Shown here: positions 10,346-20,435 of the stretch, piece after piece
Layout: every line of letters starts with the position of its first letter
Numbering within the stretch: position 1 is the stretch's first letter
NCBI RefSeq assembly: GCF_000348985.1
Contig: NC_035923.1
Span: 1,116,001 to 1,180,000 of the forward strand
DNA length: 64,000 nt
DNA from: Huiozyma naganishii CBS 8797
Lineage: Eukaryota; Ascomycota; Saccharomycetes; Saccharomycetales; Saccharomycetaceae
Reading direction: 5' to 3'
Program-made: the position numbers and the translations under genes
Notes under the pieces: generated by a model
What the model was told of the DNA's origin: nothing
Seen by the model: only the letters and a program-made list of their open reading frames with translations
The model's database searches: none

Positions 10346-10490
10346 TGTGGGATGACTATATTAAGACTATTGTAAGGGCAGTAATTCTCTGGTTCTCTTG
10401 TATATGAGTAGTAGGGTAGCTGTACACAAGAGATTGGTATCACCGGAAGAGGCTCTGAGAGGGGAATCACTATGCACGGATGGGGCATTA
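10346..10490 (+). repeat. LTR-like dispersed repeat, copy 2
   Basis: A second, shorter copy of the repeat at 590-780. It shares GATGACTATATTAAGACTAT (from 10351), TTCTCTTGTATATGAGTAG and the CACGGATGGGG end block. It lies 20 bases 3' of tRNA-Ser, in the opposite orientation relative to its tRNA from copy 1. No open frame survives. Most likely a decayed retrotransposon LTR. Confidence 0.55.
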
Positions 10491-10500
10491 CAGTGCCAGC

Positions 10501-10506
10501 AAAAAA
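10501..10506 (-). terminator. Pol III terminator of tRNA-Ser
   Basis: Six A on the plus strand, so T6 on the tRNA strand, lie three bases past the tRNA 3' end. Confidence 0.8.
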
Positions 10507-10509
10507 TAA

Positions 10510-10591
10510 CGACAACTGCAGGATTCGAACCTGCGCGGGCAGAGCCCAAAAGATTTCTAATCTTACGCCTTAACCACTCGGCCAAATTGCC
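10510..10591 (-). tRNA. tRNA-Ser (anticodon AGA)
   Basis: An 82-nt class II tRNA. The acceptor GGCAATT pairs with AGTTGTC, the discriminator is G, and the A-box region reads GGCCGAGTGGTTAAGGCG. The anticodon loop is TTAGAAA, giving AGA (read as IGA). A long variable arm (TTTGGGCTCTGCCCGC region) and the T-arm GCAGG-TTCGAAT-CCTGC follow. It is almost identical to S. cerevisiae tRNA-Ser(AGA). There is no intron. Confidence 0.95.
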
Positions 10592-10602
10592 CAATTTACT
10601 GC

Positions 10603-10900
10603 TGTTGTATGATGTAGTAACACCTACATCATGACCTAAATAATAATTAGGTCATTACCCTGTTTGGCGCTAACGGTACGTGGACGACGTTCCACTCGCA
10701 CGTATATAAACCGGTATGTACGTATGTACTTGTATGTATGTTGGTGTTCTCTAATAAAGAGACCAAGCATTAATTATAGAGTGACTAGATCCATCAGTGG
10801 GTTATCTATATACAATTGTACTATATCACATGTTGTAGGTTAGACGGGAGTGAGTCGCAGTTATAACGGTGACGGACTGGATATGAACACTAGAACGTAG
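10603..10900 (+). mobile_element. Possible Ty3/sigma-like LTR remnant
   Basis: The sequence starts TGTTGTAT, the left end typical of Ty3 (sigma) LTRs, 12 bases from the mature 5' end of tRNA-Ser. Ty3 integrates just upstream of tRNA genes. It includes a small inverted repeat (ATGATGTAG...CTACATCAT), a TATATAAA box near 10704 and an AATAAA near 10754. The same TGTTGTATGA 10-mer recurs at 10901, perhaps the start of a second element. No matching ATACAACA right end is seen, so the call is tentative. Confidence 0.3.
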
Positions 10901-12539
10901 TGTTGTATGACGATATCACAGTCGAGAAATATTACACAATATTTCTTATACAAATAGAAGCTTGGTTTCTTTTATTTATATTATATATTAGAAACGTTCC
11001 TGAATCCTAAATTCTTGCTAGAATTTAGCATTCCTTTTAAATGCTTTCCAATCGATGTTATCCAGTAATCAGAGTTACCTTTGAGGTTCCATAGTAAACC
11101 TTTTGAGGTTCCATACTAAACCTTTTGGTACCATAGTAATCTCGTATTGATCTGTCAGCTGTAACAACTAAATTGCCTGTATAGGAAGATATCTCAATTT
11201 CTGAAACGTTCGGTTACAGCAACTGCTTGATATTTGAAGGAGAGGCATAAACCTCGATTTTAACACTAAAATACGGTGTAAGGGCTTTCCGGAGGAAGGC
11301 AAAATATTATGACAATTAAGGATGGAACATTGATCGAAGACACGCAATCAGGATATATCCGGATACGGAATGCACTGTCCGCAAGAAGGAATAACCCAGG
11401 AACGGTGGAAAACAAAGACAAGCACTCCCAGGTAACGGAAGGTGCTGTCAAAAATGACAGGCCGCGCACCACGAACGTCGGCGGGCGCGTCCGAGAAAAA
11501 GAGACGCAGGTTTTTCATAAAACTTTGACGTCGAAGAGAACAACAAGTCTCGAACACTTCGCTTGTTACTCTTCTGTAAATTTCAGTCTAAAAGATACAT
11601 ACGATTAATCTATATATTTTAATACTTCATTGTTATTATTTACCATTAGATTGAACATTAGGAAACCCCTCTTGAACGACTATCGATTATTACTCAAAGA
11701 CCAGGGCTTTGGACTTAATCGAACTATAGTAACGCCGATCACACTAAGATCTATAAAGAACTATCGCGATTCAATCAATACATGACAATTTTGTTTTTGA
11801 TGATTGTCATAAATAGACATATTGATTATCTGATAAAGAGTATTATCTTTCATTTTGTTGCCGTACTGGCCACTTTTGGTAAGTTAAGCTTTAAATATGG
11901 TTTCTCAAGTTTAGGTTTACCTGTTAAGTGGCATTATTAAACCTTTCCTCCTTATTTAGATTAGGTTTGAGAGGAGTGCAGATTTATTACTACTTGATAT
12001 CACCTCAACATCCTTTAAGAGAGGGACTAAAAACTGGTGTTATCATTACAGCCATTTTGGGTGGGGAGGTAATAAATTTTGTTTGGTATATCAGAAAAAA
12101 GTTTACACAGGGGACAGTATTAGTTTTTTATATAGATCGTTAAAACCTCAAACAACCCAATTTCATGTTACGGGTTTTTATATAACATACACAAGTTATT
12201 CCAAATAAGTCCATATATTGGGTCAGATTGTCTCCCTTTCTGCCGGTTTTCACTGTTTTTTACATTGCAATCCTGTCAAGTTCGAAAAATTGATTTTACA
12301 GTGAAAACTGTTTAGCGGCTTAATCATAAGAAAAGAGAATTACAAGAATGCTTAGTAGGAACTCTATGAGCTCACCATTTGGCAGAATGTTATATCTCTT
12401 TGTTTTTGTATGGGGAATCCAGAAGAATTGGAGTTTGAACAATTTTTTTAATTATGAATTTGTAGGCCAACTTGCATTGTTGGACTCAGCTCAAGTGTAT
12501 ATGTTTTGTATATAATTATAAACAAATAATCAAGAAAAA
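10901..12539. other. AT-rich gene-poor interval 3' of NIT3
   Basis: No gene is supported. The interval contains a threefold 21-22-bp tandem repeat (11077-11140), an 8-bp inverted repeat ATGACAAT/ATTGTCAT (11782-11810) and an 11-bp perfect inverted repeat GTTTTCACTGT/ACAGTGAAAAC (12246-12256 and 12298-12308). The 71-codon frame at 11928-12143 is partly hydrophobic but resembles nothing I recognise. ORM2, found here in S. cerevisiae, is missing. Confidence 0.5.
11077..11140. repeat. Three tandem 21-22-bp units
   Basis: Units begin at 11077, 11098 and 11120 with core ACCTTTTGAGGTTCCATA(G/C)TA. The third unit is slightly diverged (GGTACC in place of GAGGTTCC). Confidence 0.8.
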
Positions 12540-13400
12540 TCATTTGCTAACATCTTTATAGACGTCAAATCTCCTTTGCTTTATCAAAGGAACAGCAGCT
12601 CTAAAATCGCTGATTTCTGCAGGGTCCAACTCTGCAAAAACGATCTCTTCACCGTCTCCTGCCTCGGCTATAATATTACCCCTTGGATCGCAAACCAACG
12701 AATGACCATATGCATGGTACGAAGAGTCCATGTCCCTAGCTGGAGAGCACAAAACAGTGTATATCTGATTATCAACAGATCTGGCCCGAGCCAATAGGTG
12801 CCAGTGCATCGGCCCAGTTACGGTGTTGAAAGCGCTGGGGAAGATCATTGCAAATGCTCCATTCCGCGCTGATATCATGGAAAGCTCAGGGAACCTCATG
12901 TCGTAGCATACACCAACACCTATTTTACCGTAAGGTGTCTTTAAAGTGGTCGCTTTTTCACCTGGCGACAGAGTAGTAGATTCTTTGAAGGTGATCCCGT
13001 TTGGAATATCAACGTCAAAAAGATGTGTTTTGCGGTGCGTACCCACAAGTTTACCGTTGGTATCAAACACTACTGCAGTGTTGTAGATCTTGTCAGTCTT
13101 GGGGTCAATTTCCGGAATCGTCCCTCCTACCAACGTTATCTTATACTTTGATGCCAACTGAGACAAGAAGGAAACAGAGGTCGCGAGGGGGCCAATCTCC
13201 TCGGCATACTCTCTGAATTTAGTAACAGCATAAGGAGAGTTGAAACATTCAGGGAGGACCACAATCTTCGTGTCCGGTTGCTGAGTCATGGCCTTATCAA
13301 TGAACTGGGCAGCCCTGTTCAAGTTGGCCTGTTTGTCGGGGGATGACCCGCGAAACTGGATCAGCGCAATCTTAATCTTTTGGGATAATACTTTCGACAT
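12540..13400 (-). CDS. NIT3: Nitrilase-superfamily amidase Nit3 (omega-amidase type)
   Basis: A 286-aa carbon-nitrogen hydrolase (S. cerevisiae Nit3, 291 aa). The catalytic triad is visible: Glu51 (VVLPECFNSPY), Lys124 (THRKTHLFDVD) and Cys165 (GVGVCYDMRFPE). Family members hydrolyse omega-amides such as alpha-ketoglutaramate, as repair or salvage enzymes; the exact substrate here is inferred from the family. The start is the first ATG and no targeting peptide is evident. Strand and order match YLR351C. It is flanked on both sides by unusually long gene-poor stretches. Confidence 0.95.
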   Translation of the reverse strand: MSKVLSQKIKIALIQFRGSSPDKQANLNRAAQFIDKAMTQQPDTKIVVLPECFNSPYAVTKFREYAEEIGPLATSVSFLSQLASKYKITLVGGTIPEIDPKTDKIYNTAVVFDTNGKLVGTHRKTHLFDVDIPNGITFKESTTLSPGEKATTLKTPYGKIGVGVCYDMRFPELSMISARNGAFAMIFPSAFNTVTGPMHWHLLARARSVDNQIYTVLCSPARDMDSSYHAYGHSLVCDPRGNIIAEAGDGEEIVFAELDPAEISDFRAAVPLIKQRRFDVYKDVSK

Positions 13401-16400
13401 TGTGTTACAGTGGTTCGCAGAACTGCTGTATTACGATTGCACAACGCAAATCTTTTTACTATTTCCTTACGTACCGAGCTTCCTCATTGCGAAGATATAT
13501 TGTTTTCTTCTTAAAAATAAACAAGCGAGTAATTCAGATATCGAAGTCTCAAGGTATCCATTACAAAGACTGTTTAATAGTTCTTGGAAAAGAGCATGCT
13601 ATGAAGACAGAAGCTTCTATATAAAAGAGACAAATGCAGATATATTGATTTGATAATGGAGTCCCCCCTTCGTAAGCCCTCACGATCCTGAAATACACTA
13701 AACTATCACCTCTTCTTGAAACTATTTGACCAAAAAAGAGTAGAGGGCAGACCTCTGTGCCCTAGGTTCTATCTCACAGGACAACCACACCAGCAGACAG
13801 CGGCGTAGTGCAGCTCAAACCGTGTAAGAATAGCGCTTAGTACAAACATATATGTTTATTTTGTTATAGAAAGGAACAATCCGGAGTTGCGTTGACTTTA
13901 GTGCCCGGGGTGGTCGCGGTCCCCCAACCAGCACCAGCAGCAGGACCAAGGAGAAGAGCTTATGACGTGGCGACCTTAAAACAGTATCTGAAAGGAAAGT
14001 GTACATGAGTTCTCGATCAGATGTGTCACTGCTTTGTGCGGAGTGCTGGCCCTACCCCCCAAGGTAGGAACACCCCGCAGTCGAACCATCGTCTGTCTTG
14101 CTTTAGGAATCAATGCCGCCAATACCTGACCACCCTGTCAGTGGGATTAACCTTTGGAGTTCAACAGGTCTTTCAATGAAACAATCACCACCAACTTTAA
14201 AAGCATACCGCAATAGATCATATCTGTGATGTGATAGGAATATGGAAGAAGCGTGTTTTAGATCAAAGTGGAAAAGAGAAGAAGCAACCACTTAACACGA
14301 CAGTAGGAAGATGGAATAGAGAGAAACCATTACTACCGTAGGAAGAAACAAATGCAAAAGAAGATTGTTCGGAAGGCACCAATTGTCATATGCCATTACG
14401 GACCAACTTCGATTCATTGTCCAAACCAACATGGAGTTGTGCAACAGTATTAAAACAACCACCACCACAAGTCCCAAGTGTAGCGACCGCGAACAACCAT
14501 GAGGTATTCTGAAGTGCCCCGGTGTGAAGTTCAGGCACAGCGAATGTGGGTCCTCGGAGTGGAGGAGGCGGGAGCTAAGATATATAGGGTTCCATTACGC
14601 CATGTTTGCCAAACCAGGAGAGCGGGGTGAACGGCAAAGCGAGTAGTGGCCAGCTACAAGCTAAACCGAGACACCCAAAATAGGCCGGTGGCTCGTGGCC
14701 ATTTAGTCTGAAGATACTTGGTGTAACGGTCAAGCAGACTGGGTTTGGGATACATAGCAGCATTCCTAGTGTGCACAGGCATTTGGAGCCGTGGAGTTCA
14801 GCACAGGTTAGGATGCGCATTGACTATAGGGTCGAAGGTTGAAAAGCTGGGAGTGCCCTTGTGTGCGACACCGAGGGTCCGCGGTACTCGGAAGAACCAA
14901 CAACCAGAACCGTCCCAGACCCAGCTTTGGGAACTGGGATCCGTATTGTGCACAGCCCCAAAGAACACAGTCCTCAGTTTTGAGAATCAAGCACAGAAGC
15001 CGAATTATCATTTGCCATGCGTGCTAAGCACACTACACCCGCCGGCGGATGTAGAGCAAGAGATGTCATGACTATCTCAGGCTCTTAGTCCACATGGAAA
15101 TGATAATCCGTTAAAGGCAGAAACCGCAGAAGAGAACAATGGAGTGGGGAGACACAACGAGGGATNNNNNNNNNNNNNNNNNNNNACCGGTATATACTTT
15201 GAAAAGATACAATGTCGGGACCATAAAGCGTTGATGACGCGAGGATCGATGGCCCCGAGGGTAAAACTTGCAGGGAACGTACCAGAGCAGAACCAAACGC
15301 GTGGAGTGCGTGAATCAATGGTCTGACGGTATTGGAAACATAACTGGAGCAGCTCGTTGAGAGAGAAGACGCAGGATCGAAAGAAAGCCCGCCTCTCCGC
15401 AATGTTCAACGTCCGATAGAAAATGGCATACGAGGCAGAGGATAGACCTAGAGCGAGTATTCGCAGCCGGAATTGTTGTGCCACCCTTAACACCAAAGAG
15501 ATAAAAAAATGCATGATAGGAAATGGGTGGCTGGTGTACTAGAAACGTATCAAACCAAACCCGACAACTAGAACGACAAAAGTGGTGAACGAGAATGATC
15601 AATGGAACGGAACCCCAGAAACCCTTTTACAATCCAAGGATTTAGTGTAGAATAGATGGGAAAGATTGACACAAAAATGCACAAAACCACATATTACACC
15701 AGTACATCACATACGCGAATAGCCGCTCTTCCAAACGATATTTCTTAACTACGGCACATAGTTAAGGGAGAGCTTAAGTATGGGGCGGCACCAAACCGGG
15801 CCCAGCAAACTCGACACCAGATGTGAGCGGTATCAAAGAGTAGCCTGTTTCTGTGGTGGTGCACGACCAAAGTTTGTTCCCTCATATAAGGGCGATTGAC
15901 GCAACAATTAACCCAAACATACTTTTGTGTCACAAAGTGGCTTCATCGAAAACGGTCTTGTAAACGTGTAACATATCTTGAAATATACAATCTTAGTGCC
16001 AGGAAACACAACTGTAGTTTTGTTTTTACCATAACTGTTTCGGTTTTGTCATGACGGTTCCTTCGCCAAAAATGAAGCTCCCATTCATAAATGAATCTCC
16101 TTATATTTGCCTGATGAACTTGTTCTTTATATATAATAATATTCTTGCGACAGTACAAGGAAATTTCATATGCAATCAGACTTGTTATGGGTGATCTGAT
16201 CTGATTATAATTAGCCTTATTCCTCTTTGATCTCATTCAAATACAGATTTTACAGCAGCATATCGTTTCTTGTGTATTCGTATACTCGGACTAGGGCTGT
16301 AACAGGTCATGTTGGAATGAATTGTCAGCGTTTTGCCCTTTCATTGGTTTCTCGATGTTTCTTAGTTTATATGCATATCATGCTGTACGAAAACACAGTG

Positions 16401-17579
16401 CTCCACAAGTCAAGTTGAGGAGTTAAGGGAAGACCGTTCTAAACGGAACTGGGCAAACCAACCACTGTATCGTTGGGAACAATAGCTATCATGATAATAA
16501 CCTACAAATTTTATACAGGGCAACTGTACCTTTATTTGAAGCATCCTTTCAATTTTTGAACCTTGAATTGCGCCTATTTTGACCGTTGGGATAGCGATGA
16601 GGCATGTTCTATAAACATTTTGTCACGAGGCATCAAGGAACTGTTCTACGTAATAAGTGTGCAAAAATTATTAACCCAGTAAGCTAGCTATGGTATTCAC
16701 CGCTTTTGCCTTATTCATAGAGAAGAGTTTTTCGTAACAGATAATACAATTTTGGTTTCTTTATATTCTCTTTTTTCCCGATAAGCGGCTAGAAAAGATG
16801 GTAGAGCAAGACGTACTTCAACGCTCCTTTCGTAGTCACTAAATCAAGACAGCTTCTGTTTTAGCTAACGAGCTAACACCAAATGGGTAGCGCTCTCAAA
16901 TATAAAAGTGCTGAAAAAGTATGAGATTGGGACCTGCACGTTCTTTCTGGCACTGAGCTTATCGCGATTTCATACTAAAAAAACTGGAGGTTAAAGTTTT
17001 CCTCCGCCACAGTTCCAAGATAGCAACCCAATTGTATAGCTAACGCTAGTATCTCTACACTGTGATCTATTTCTTTTGTTTCTATAGTCATGGACCCTCC
17101 ATCAACGACGTCACTTCTTGGCTTCCACAGTCAATTTCCTATTTTTACTTTTCCTCCCGGTACTTTGACAATAGAAGTAATTATTATTCCGGTTACTTAC
17201 AGGTGCTGTAAAGGGTAACAACACCCTGCGCAATAAACCTCAATTGGAGCAATAGTTGAAGCTTCCCTGCACGTGAACTGTGATTCCGTTTGACAGTGCT
17301 ACAGCCACACGTGATGTCAAAAAACATTGAAGTGAAAAAAAGAGGTGTAGAGAAGAGCTAGAAAATATTACGCTTTAAATCGGGGGCCGAGGGCAAGACA
17401 CTGATACTGGCTGGAGAAAGACTTGGTGCAGCCACAGCTTCATATTAAACTACACAGTGCTTTTCCACTTGTGACCTATACACTGCCTTTTTGTCTGGAA
17501 AATAGTAAGATAGCGAAGGAATTTTAAGTCTCTCATCCTTTTTTTGCCGTTCGAACAAAGTGAACAACGAAGGCAAGCG
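13401..17579. other. Orphan 4.2-kb interval between NIT3 and the LUG1-like gene
   Basis: By far the longest stretch without a recognisable gene in the window. About 13.65-15.6 kb has mixed, moderately GC-rich sequence with no coding signature. About 15.6-17.5 kb is AT-rich and ends as the promoter of the F-box gene, with two CACGTGA boxes (17270-17276 and 17308-17314). A 20-N gap lies at 15166-15185. On the minus strand there is a B-box-like GGTTCGACTGC (14087-14077), then a GGCA-type hairpin (about 13762-13744) and T6 (13737-13732), which could outline a Pol III unit. Open frames of 60-145 codons (for example 14745-15071 plus, 15077-15514 minus) match nothing I know. Confidence 0.5.
15166..15185. 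other. Assembly gap (20 N)
   Basis: Twenty N bases inside the orphan interval. The true length is unknown. Confidence 0.95.
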
Positions 17580-20123
17580 ATGTCCAAAAGTACGCCATCG
17601 ATCCGTCACACTCCGCAGAGTATCCCGCCTGAGATAGTCTATGAAGTTTTAACATACCAATTCAAGGATTACATGAGCAATGACTATCCACCAACATCAG
17701 AGAAGTTCAATGAGAATTTAAGGAATTTTCTCAAGAGTAATTTGACAGTCAATAAAACTTTTTACCATATTTGCCGAGTGCTGATTTATAAACATTGTAA
17801 CTTCACCACTGCAAAACGTTTCTATAATCTTTTAGAATCACTGGAGAAGCAAGAGCAATTGCGAAATATCATCCAAATTGCGGATTTCCAAGAACTAACC
17901 TCCGTGGGACTTGGTAGATCCATGGAAATGAACAAACAGATCCAGAATCTCACAAATAAGACCCTGTCCAGGTTTTTGGAGCTGACTAAATGGAATCTCA
18001 GAGAATTTCTAGCTTGCGAGAACATTCAAGAAGATTTGGACTCGAACATTATATATTTTTTACTGAAGCCTGGGAAAGTGCTCAGTATATTGGATTTTTG
18101 CGGGTGCAGCGGACCGTATCTGACACAGAGCTTTATGACAGCACTTGAAAAATTGTATCCCGCTGATTCAGACACCAACTCTGCGCCGTTGGAATATAAC
18201 TCCCAGATGGCTTGTCTTGGACTAAACGATTGCACAGATTTGCCAAATTCCGTTCTGATTAAGACTCTCAGAATGTTTCCCGAGTTACAAAAATTGGACT
18301 TGAATCATACATCTATCGACGATAACACGTTGTTGAACGGATTGCCTCATTTGAAAAGTTTGACACATCTCTCTCTTGGATTGTGCTCGCAGCTGACGAG
18401 CAGGGCAATCTTAGAATTTTTTTCTCATCATCCGACAGTCACCGATGTAAACAACGCGGCTACGCTAGAGTGGCTGAATCTCGGTGTCACTGCCCATTCG
18501 TCTACGTGGAATGATGTTCACACAATGTTCCTTTTGAAAAAGCTTTGCCAATACGGCCATAACAAAACTTTACAATATCTTAATCTCGATGGCCTGCCTC
18601 TCCATCAAGTGCTTCTCTCCACGGGCAACTCGTTGCATTCGTCTCCAAACACGTCAGTCACATCATTACACACATTGAACCGACCAACAACGATCTTCTC
18701 ATCGGTAATTCATACAGAGCATTACTACCAGTGTTCAGACACGTTGATTTTCATCAAACTCAATTTCCCCAAATTGAAATCCTTAAGCATCAAGGGCAAC
18801 AACGTCCCTATAGACAAACTAATTGAATTTTTGAGTCCCATTGAGGACATTGCATACTACGACAACTTGAAAGGGTTAAAGGAGTTCCAAAAACTGAAGT
18901 TCCTCAATGTAGCAAACAACTCGTACGTTAACCAATGGACCATCCAAAACCCAAACCTATTGACCTGCTCGCCAAGCTTGTGCTCGTTGGAGCTTGGTTT
19001 TGATGCCTGGCAACAGATAGAGAAGCTGAACTCCAACCACGAGTTCATTACTGTGAAGTACAACAAGAGGACGGACAGGAACGACGTAGTGAAGTGGAAG
19101 TGCTTTTTGGACGTTTCTTACGGGAGGAGGTATTGGATTTACCGCGTGGATCCATACTTGAACAGGGGGGATATAGAGCAGAGGTCCTTAGCTGGTACGA
19201 AGTTCGATTCGAATGGAAACAGAATTATCGAAGTTGTCAAGCAGCCCGATTTTTTAAGGTTTGCGCAGAGCAAGATCTCGTTAAGTTGTGGGCTTGTCAT
19301 CAAGAGCGGTGAGCGTAGGAAAAAGACGTACAGAGACCTCAAGCCACCAATCTCTCAATTTTTAACGAGAAACGGGGGTATCGCTTTTGGGAACAGATCA
19401 CAACCGGTGATACGACCAAGACTGCCGCCCGGAGGGTGGAGGCTGTTACCTGAGGAGGATGACCAAGATGTGGACCGTGACGTAGCTCGACACATGCCCC
19501 CCAATGCTACGCATGTTGGCTCGACGAGTACGACAGACGAGGACCACCACGAAGTTGGTGGTATCTACTGGGACAGATCGATCCACGATTTATCTGCATT
19601 TGGCCAGAGAAACGGGTTTGACAGGCCGCAGCCGGGCACGATGAGACCGCCACCGCGGCCGCCCTTACTAGCCATGGGCCCACCATCATCGATTCTCCCT
19701 GCAGCACTACCCCCGGGAAACCTGCCCTTGCAGAACGCAGAACCGCAGAACGATGAGGAGTACCTGAACAATCCGGACCTTCAAAGACGGAGGTCCGAGC
19801 TAAGCCTGCTGATGTCGCACCATCCTCTACGGAGACCCGGGCTGCACAGCAACCACAGCAACACCAAAGTGGACACGTTCGCACACTCGCAAATTGCAGC
19901 AGCAAGGACCCCCACAGCTACGGGACGTCCATCTGGCCCCCGGCGACAACTAGTGAAAAGGCCCTCCGGGTACTACTACGCGCACCCGCAGGAGTTTGTC
20001 TACGATCCGAACGACGCTGTTATGTCGCGGCGGTACCAAATACACTTCGAGGTGGTGAACGAGTACAAGACATTCGGGTGCATAGAGCGTGGGATGTACC
20101 GGTACTACAGCCTGAGGGCGTAG
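17580..20123 (+). CDS. LUG1: F-box/LRR-like protein, LUG1 homologue
   Basis: An 847-aa protein at the position and on the strand of S. cerevisiae YLR352W (LUG1, 807 aa), an F-box protein that binds Cdc53-Skp1. The N-terminus (about residues 14-40, IPPEIVYEVLTYQFKDY) is a degenerate F-box. Residues about 150-480 carry leucine-rich stretches (for example LQKLDLNHTSID, LKSLSIKGNNVP). The region about 640-770 is Pro/Gly/His-rich and probably disordered. The C-terminus is again ordered (residues about 795-847). The start is the first ATG; the frame is open 12 codons upstream but without ATG. Role as a substrate adaptor of an SCF ubiquitin ligase is inferred; the substrate is unknown. Confidence 0.9.
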   Translation: MSKSTPSIRHTPQSIPPEIVYEVLTYQFKDYMSNDYPPTSEKFNENLRNFLKSNLTVNKTFYHICRVLIYKHCNFTTAKRFYNLLESLEKQEQLRNIIQIADFQELTSVGLGRSMEMNKQIQNLTNKTLSRFLELTKWNLREFLACENIQEDLDSNIIYFLLKPGKVLSILDFCGCSGPYLTQSFMTALEKLYPADSDTNSAPLEYNSQMACLGLNDCTDLPNSVLIKTLRMFPELQKLDLNHTSIDDNTLLNGLPHLKSLTHLSLGLCSQLTSRAILEFFSHHPTVTDVNNAATLEWLNLGVTAHSSTWNDVHTMFLLKKLCQYGHNKTLQYLNLDGLPLHQVLLSTGNSLHSSPNTSVTSLHTLNRPTTIFSSVIHTEHYYQCSDTLIFIKLNFPKLKSLSIKGNNVPIDKLIEFLSPIEDIAYYDNLKGLKEFQKLKFLNVANNSYVNQWTIQNPNLLTCSPSLCSLELGFDAWQQIEKLNSNHEFITVKYNKRTDRNDVVKWKCFLDVSYGRRYWIYRVDPYLNRGDIEQRSLAGTKFDSNGNRIIEVVKQPDFLRFAQSKISLSCGLVIKSGERRKKTYRDLKPPISQFLTRNGGIAFGNRSQPVIRPRLPPGGWRLLPEEDDQDVDRDVARHMPPNATHVGSTSTTDEDHHEVGGIYWDRSIHDLSAFGQRNGFDRPQPGTMRPPPRPPLLAMGPPSSILPAALPPGNLPLQNAEPQNDEEYLNNPDLQRRRSELSLLMSHHPLRRPGLHSNHSNTKVDTFAHSQIAAARTPTATGRPSGPRRQLVKRPSGYYYAHPQEFVYDPNDAVMSRRYQIHFEVVNEYKTFGCIERGMYRYYSLRA

Positions 20124-20435
20124 CCCAAATGTACGTGTGTGTAGGTTTGTATGGACCGCCACTGTTCCAAGTCGCGAAATGTCAGAACTTTCCAGTTTGT
20201 TTTGGTGTAAACAAAAAAGGTGACGAAAAAAAATATAACCGGCGAATGCAAAAATATCATCACCATTTGGAATGATGTAAAGCACACAGTAGAACAATTG
20301 TGCGGGGAGTCTACACTGCTATCATCGAAAGTCAATTGTACCGGGTCTTAAGGAGCATTTGGAATTGGTTGATGAAATCGTGCTCTTTGGGTACTTGAGC
20401 TAGTTGAAGAGAGTTTAAATTAAATACGGTGCGAG
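20124..20435. other. LUG1-BUD8 intergenic
   Basis: 312 bp between two genes in the same direction. It holds the LUG1 3' end and the BUD8 promoter. No gene seen. Confidence 0.5.

Noticed and set aside
11928..12143. 71-codon partly hydrophobic open frame
   Set aside because: No promoter context or homology recognised; a frame of this length is expected by chance in AT-rich DNA.
14909..14930. CCCAGACCCAG as a proven telomerase template
   Set aside because: One short motif is not evidence without the telomere repeat of this species; kept only as a hypothesis under the orphan interval.
14745..15514. Open frames of 108 (plus) and 145 (minus) codons in the orphan interval
   Set aside because: No recognisable domain, biased composition, overlapping each other's strand, and one spans an N gap. 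Not enough to call genes.
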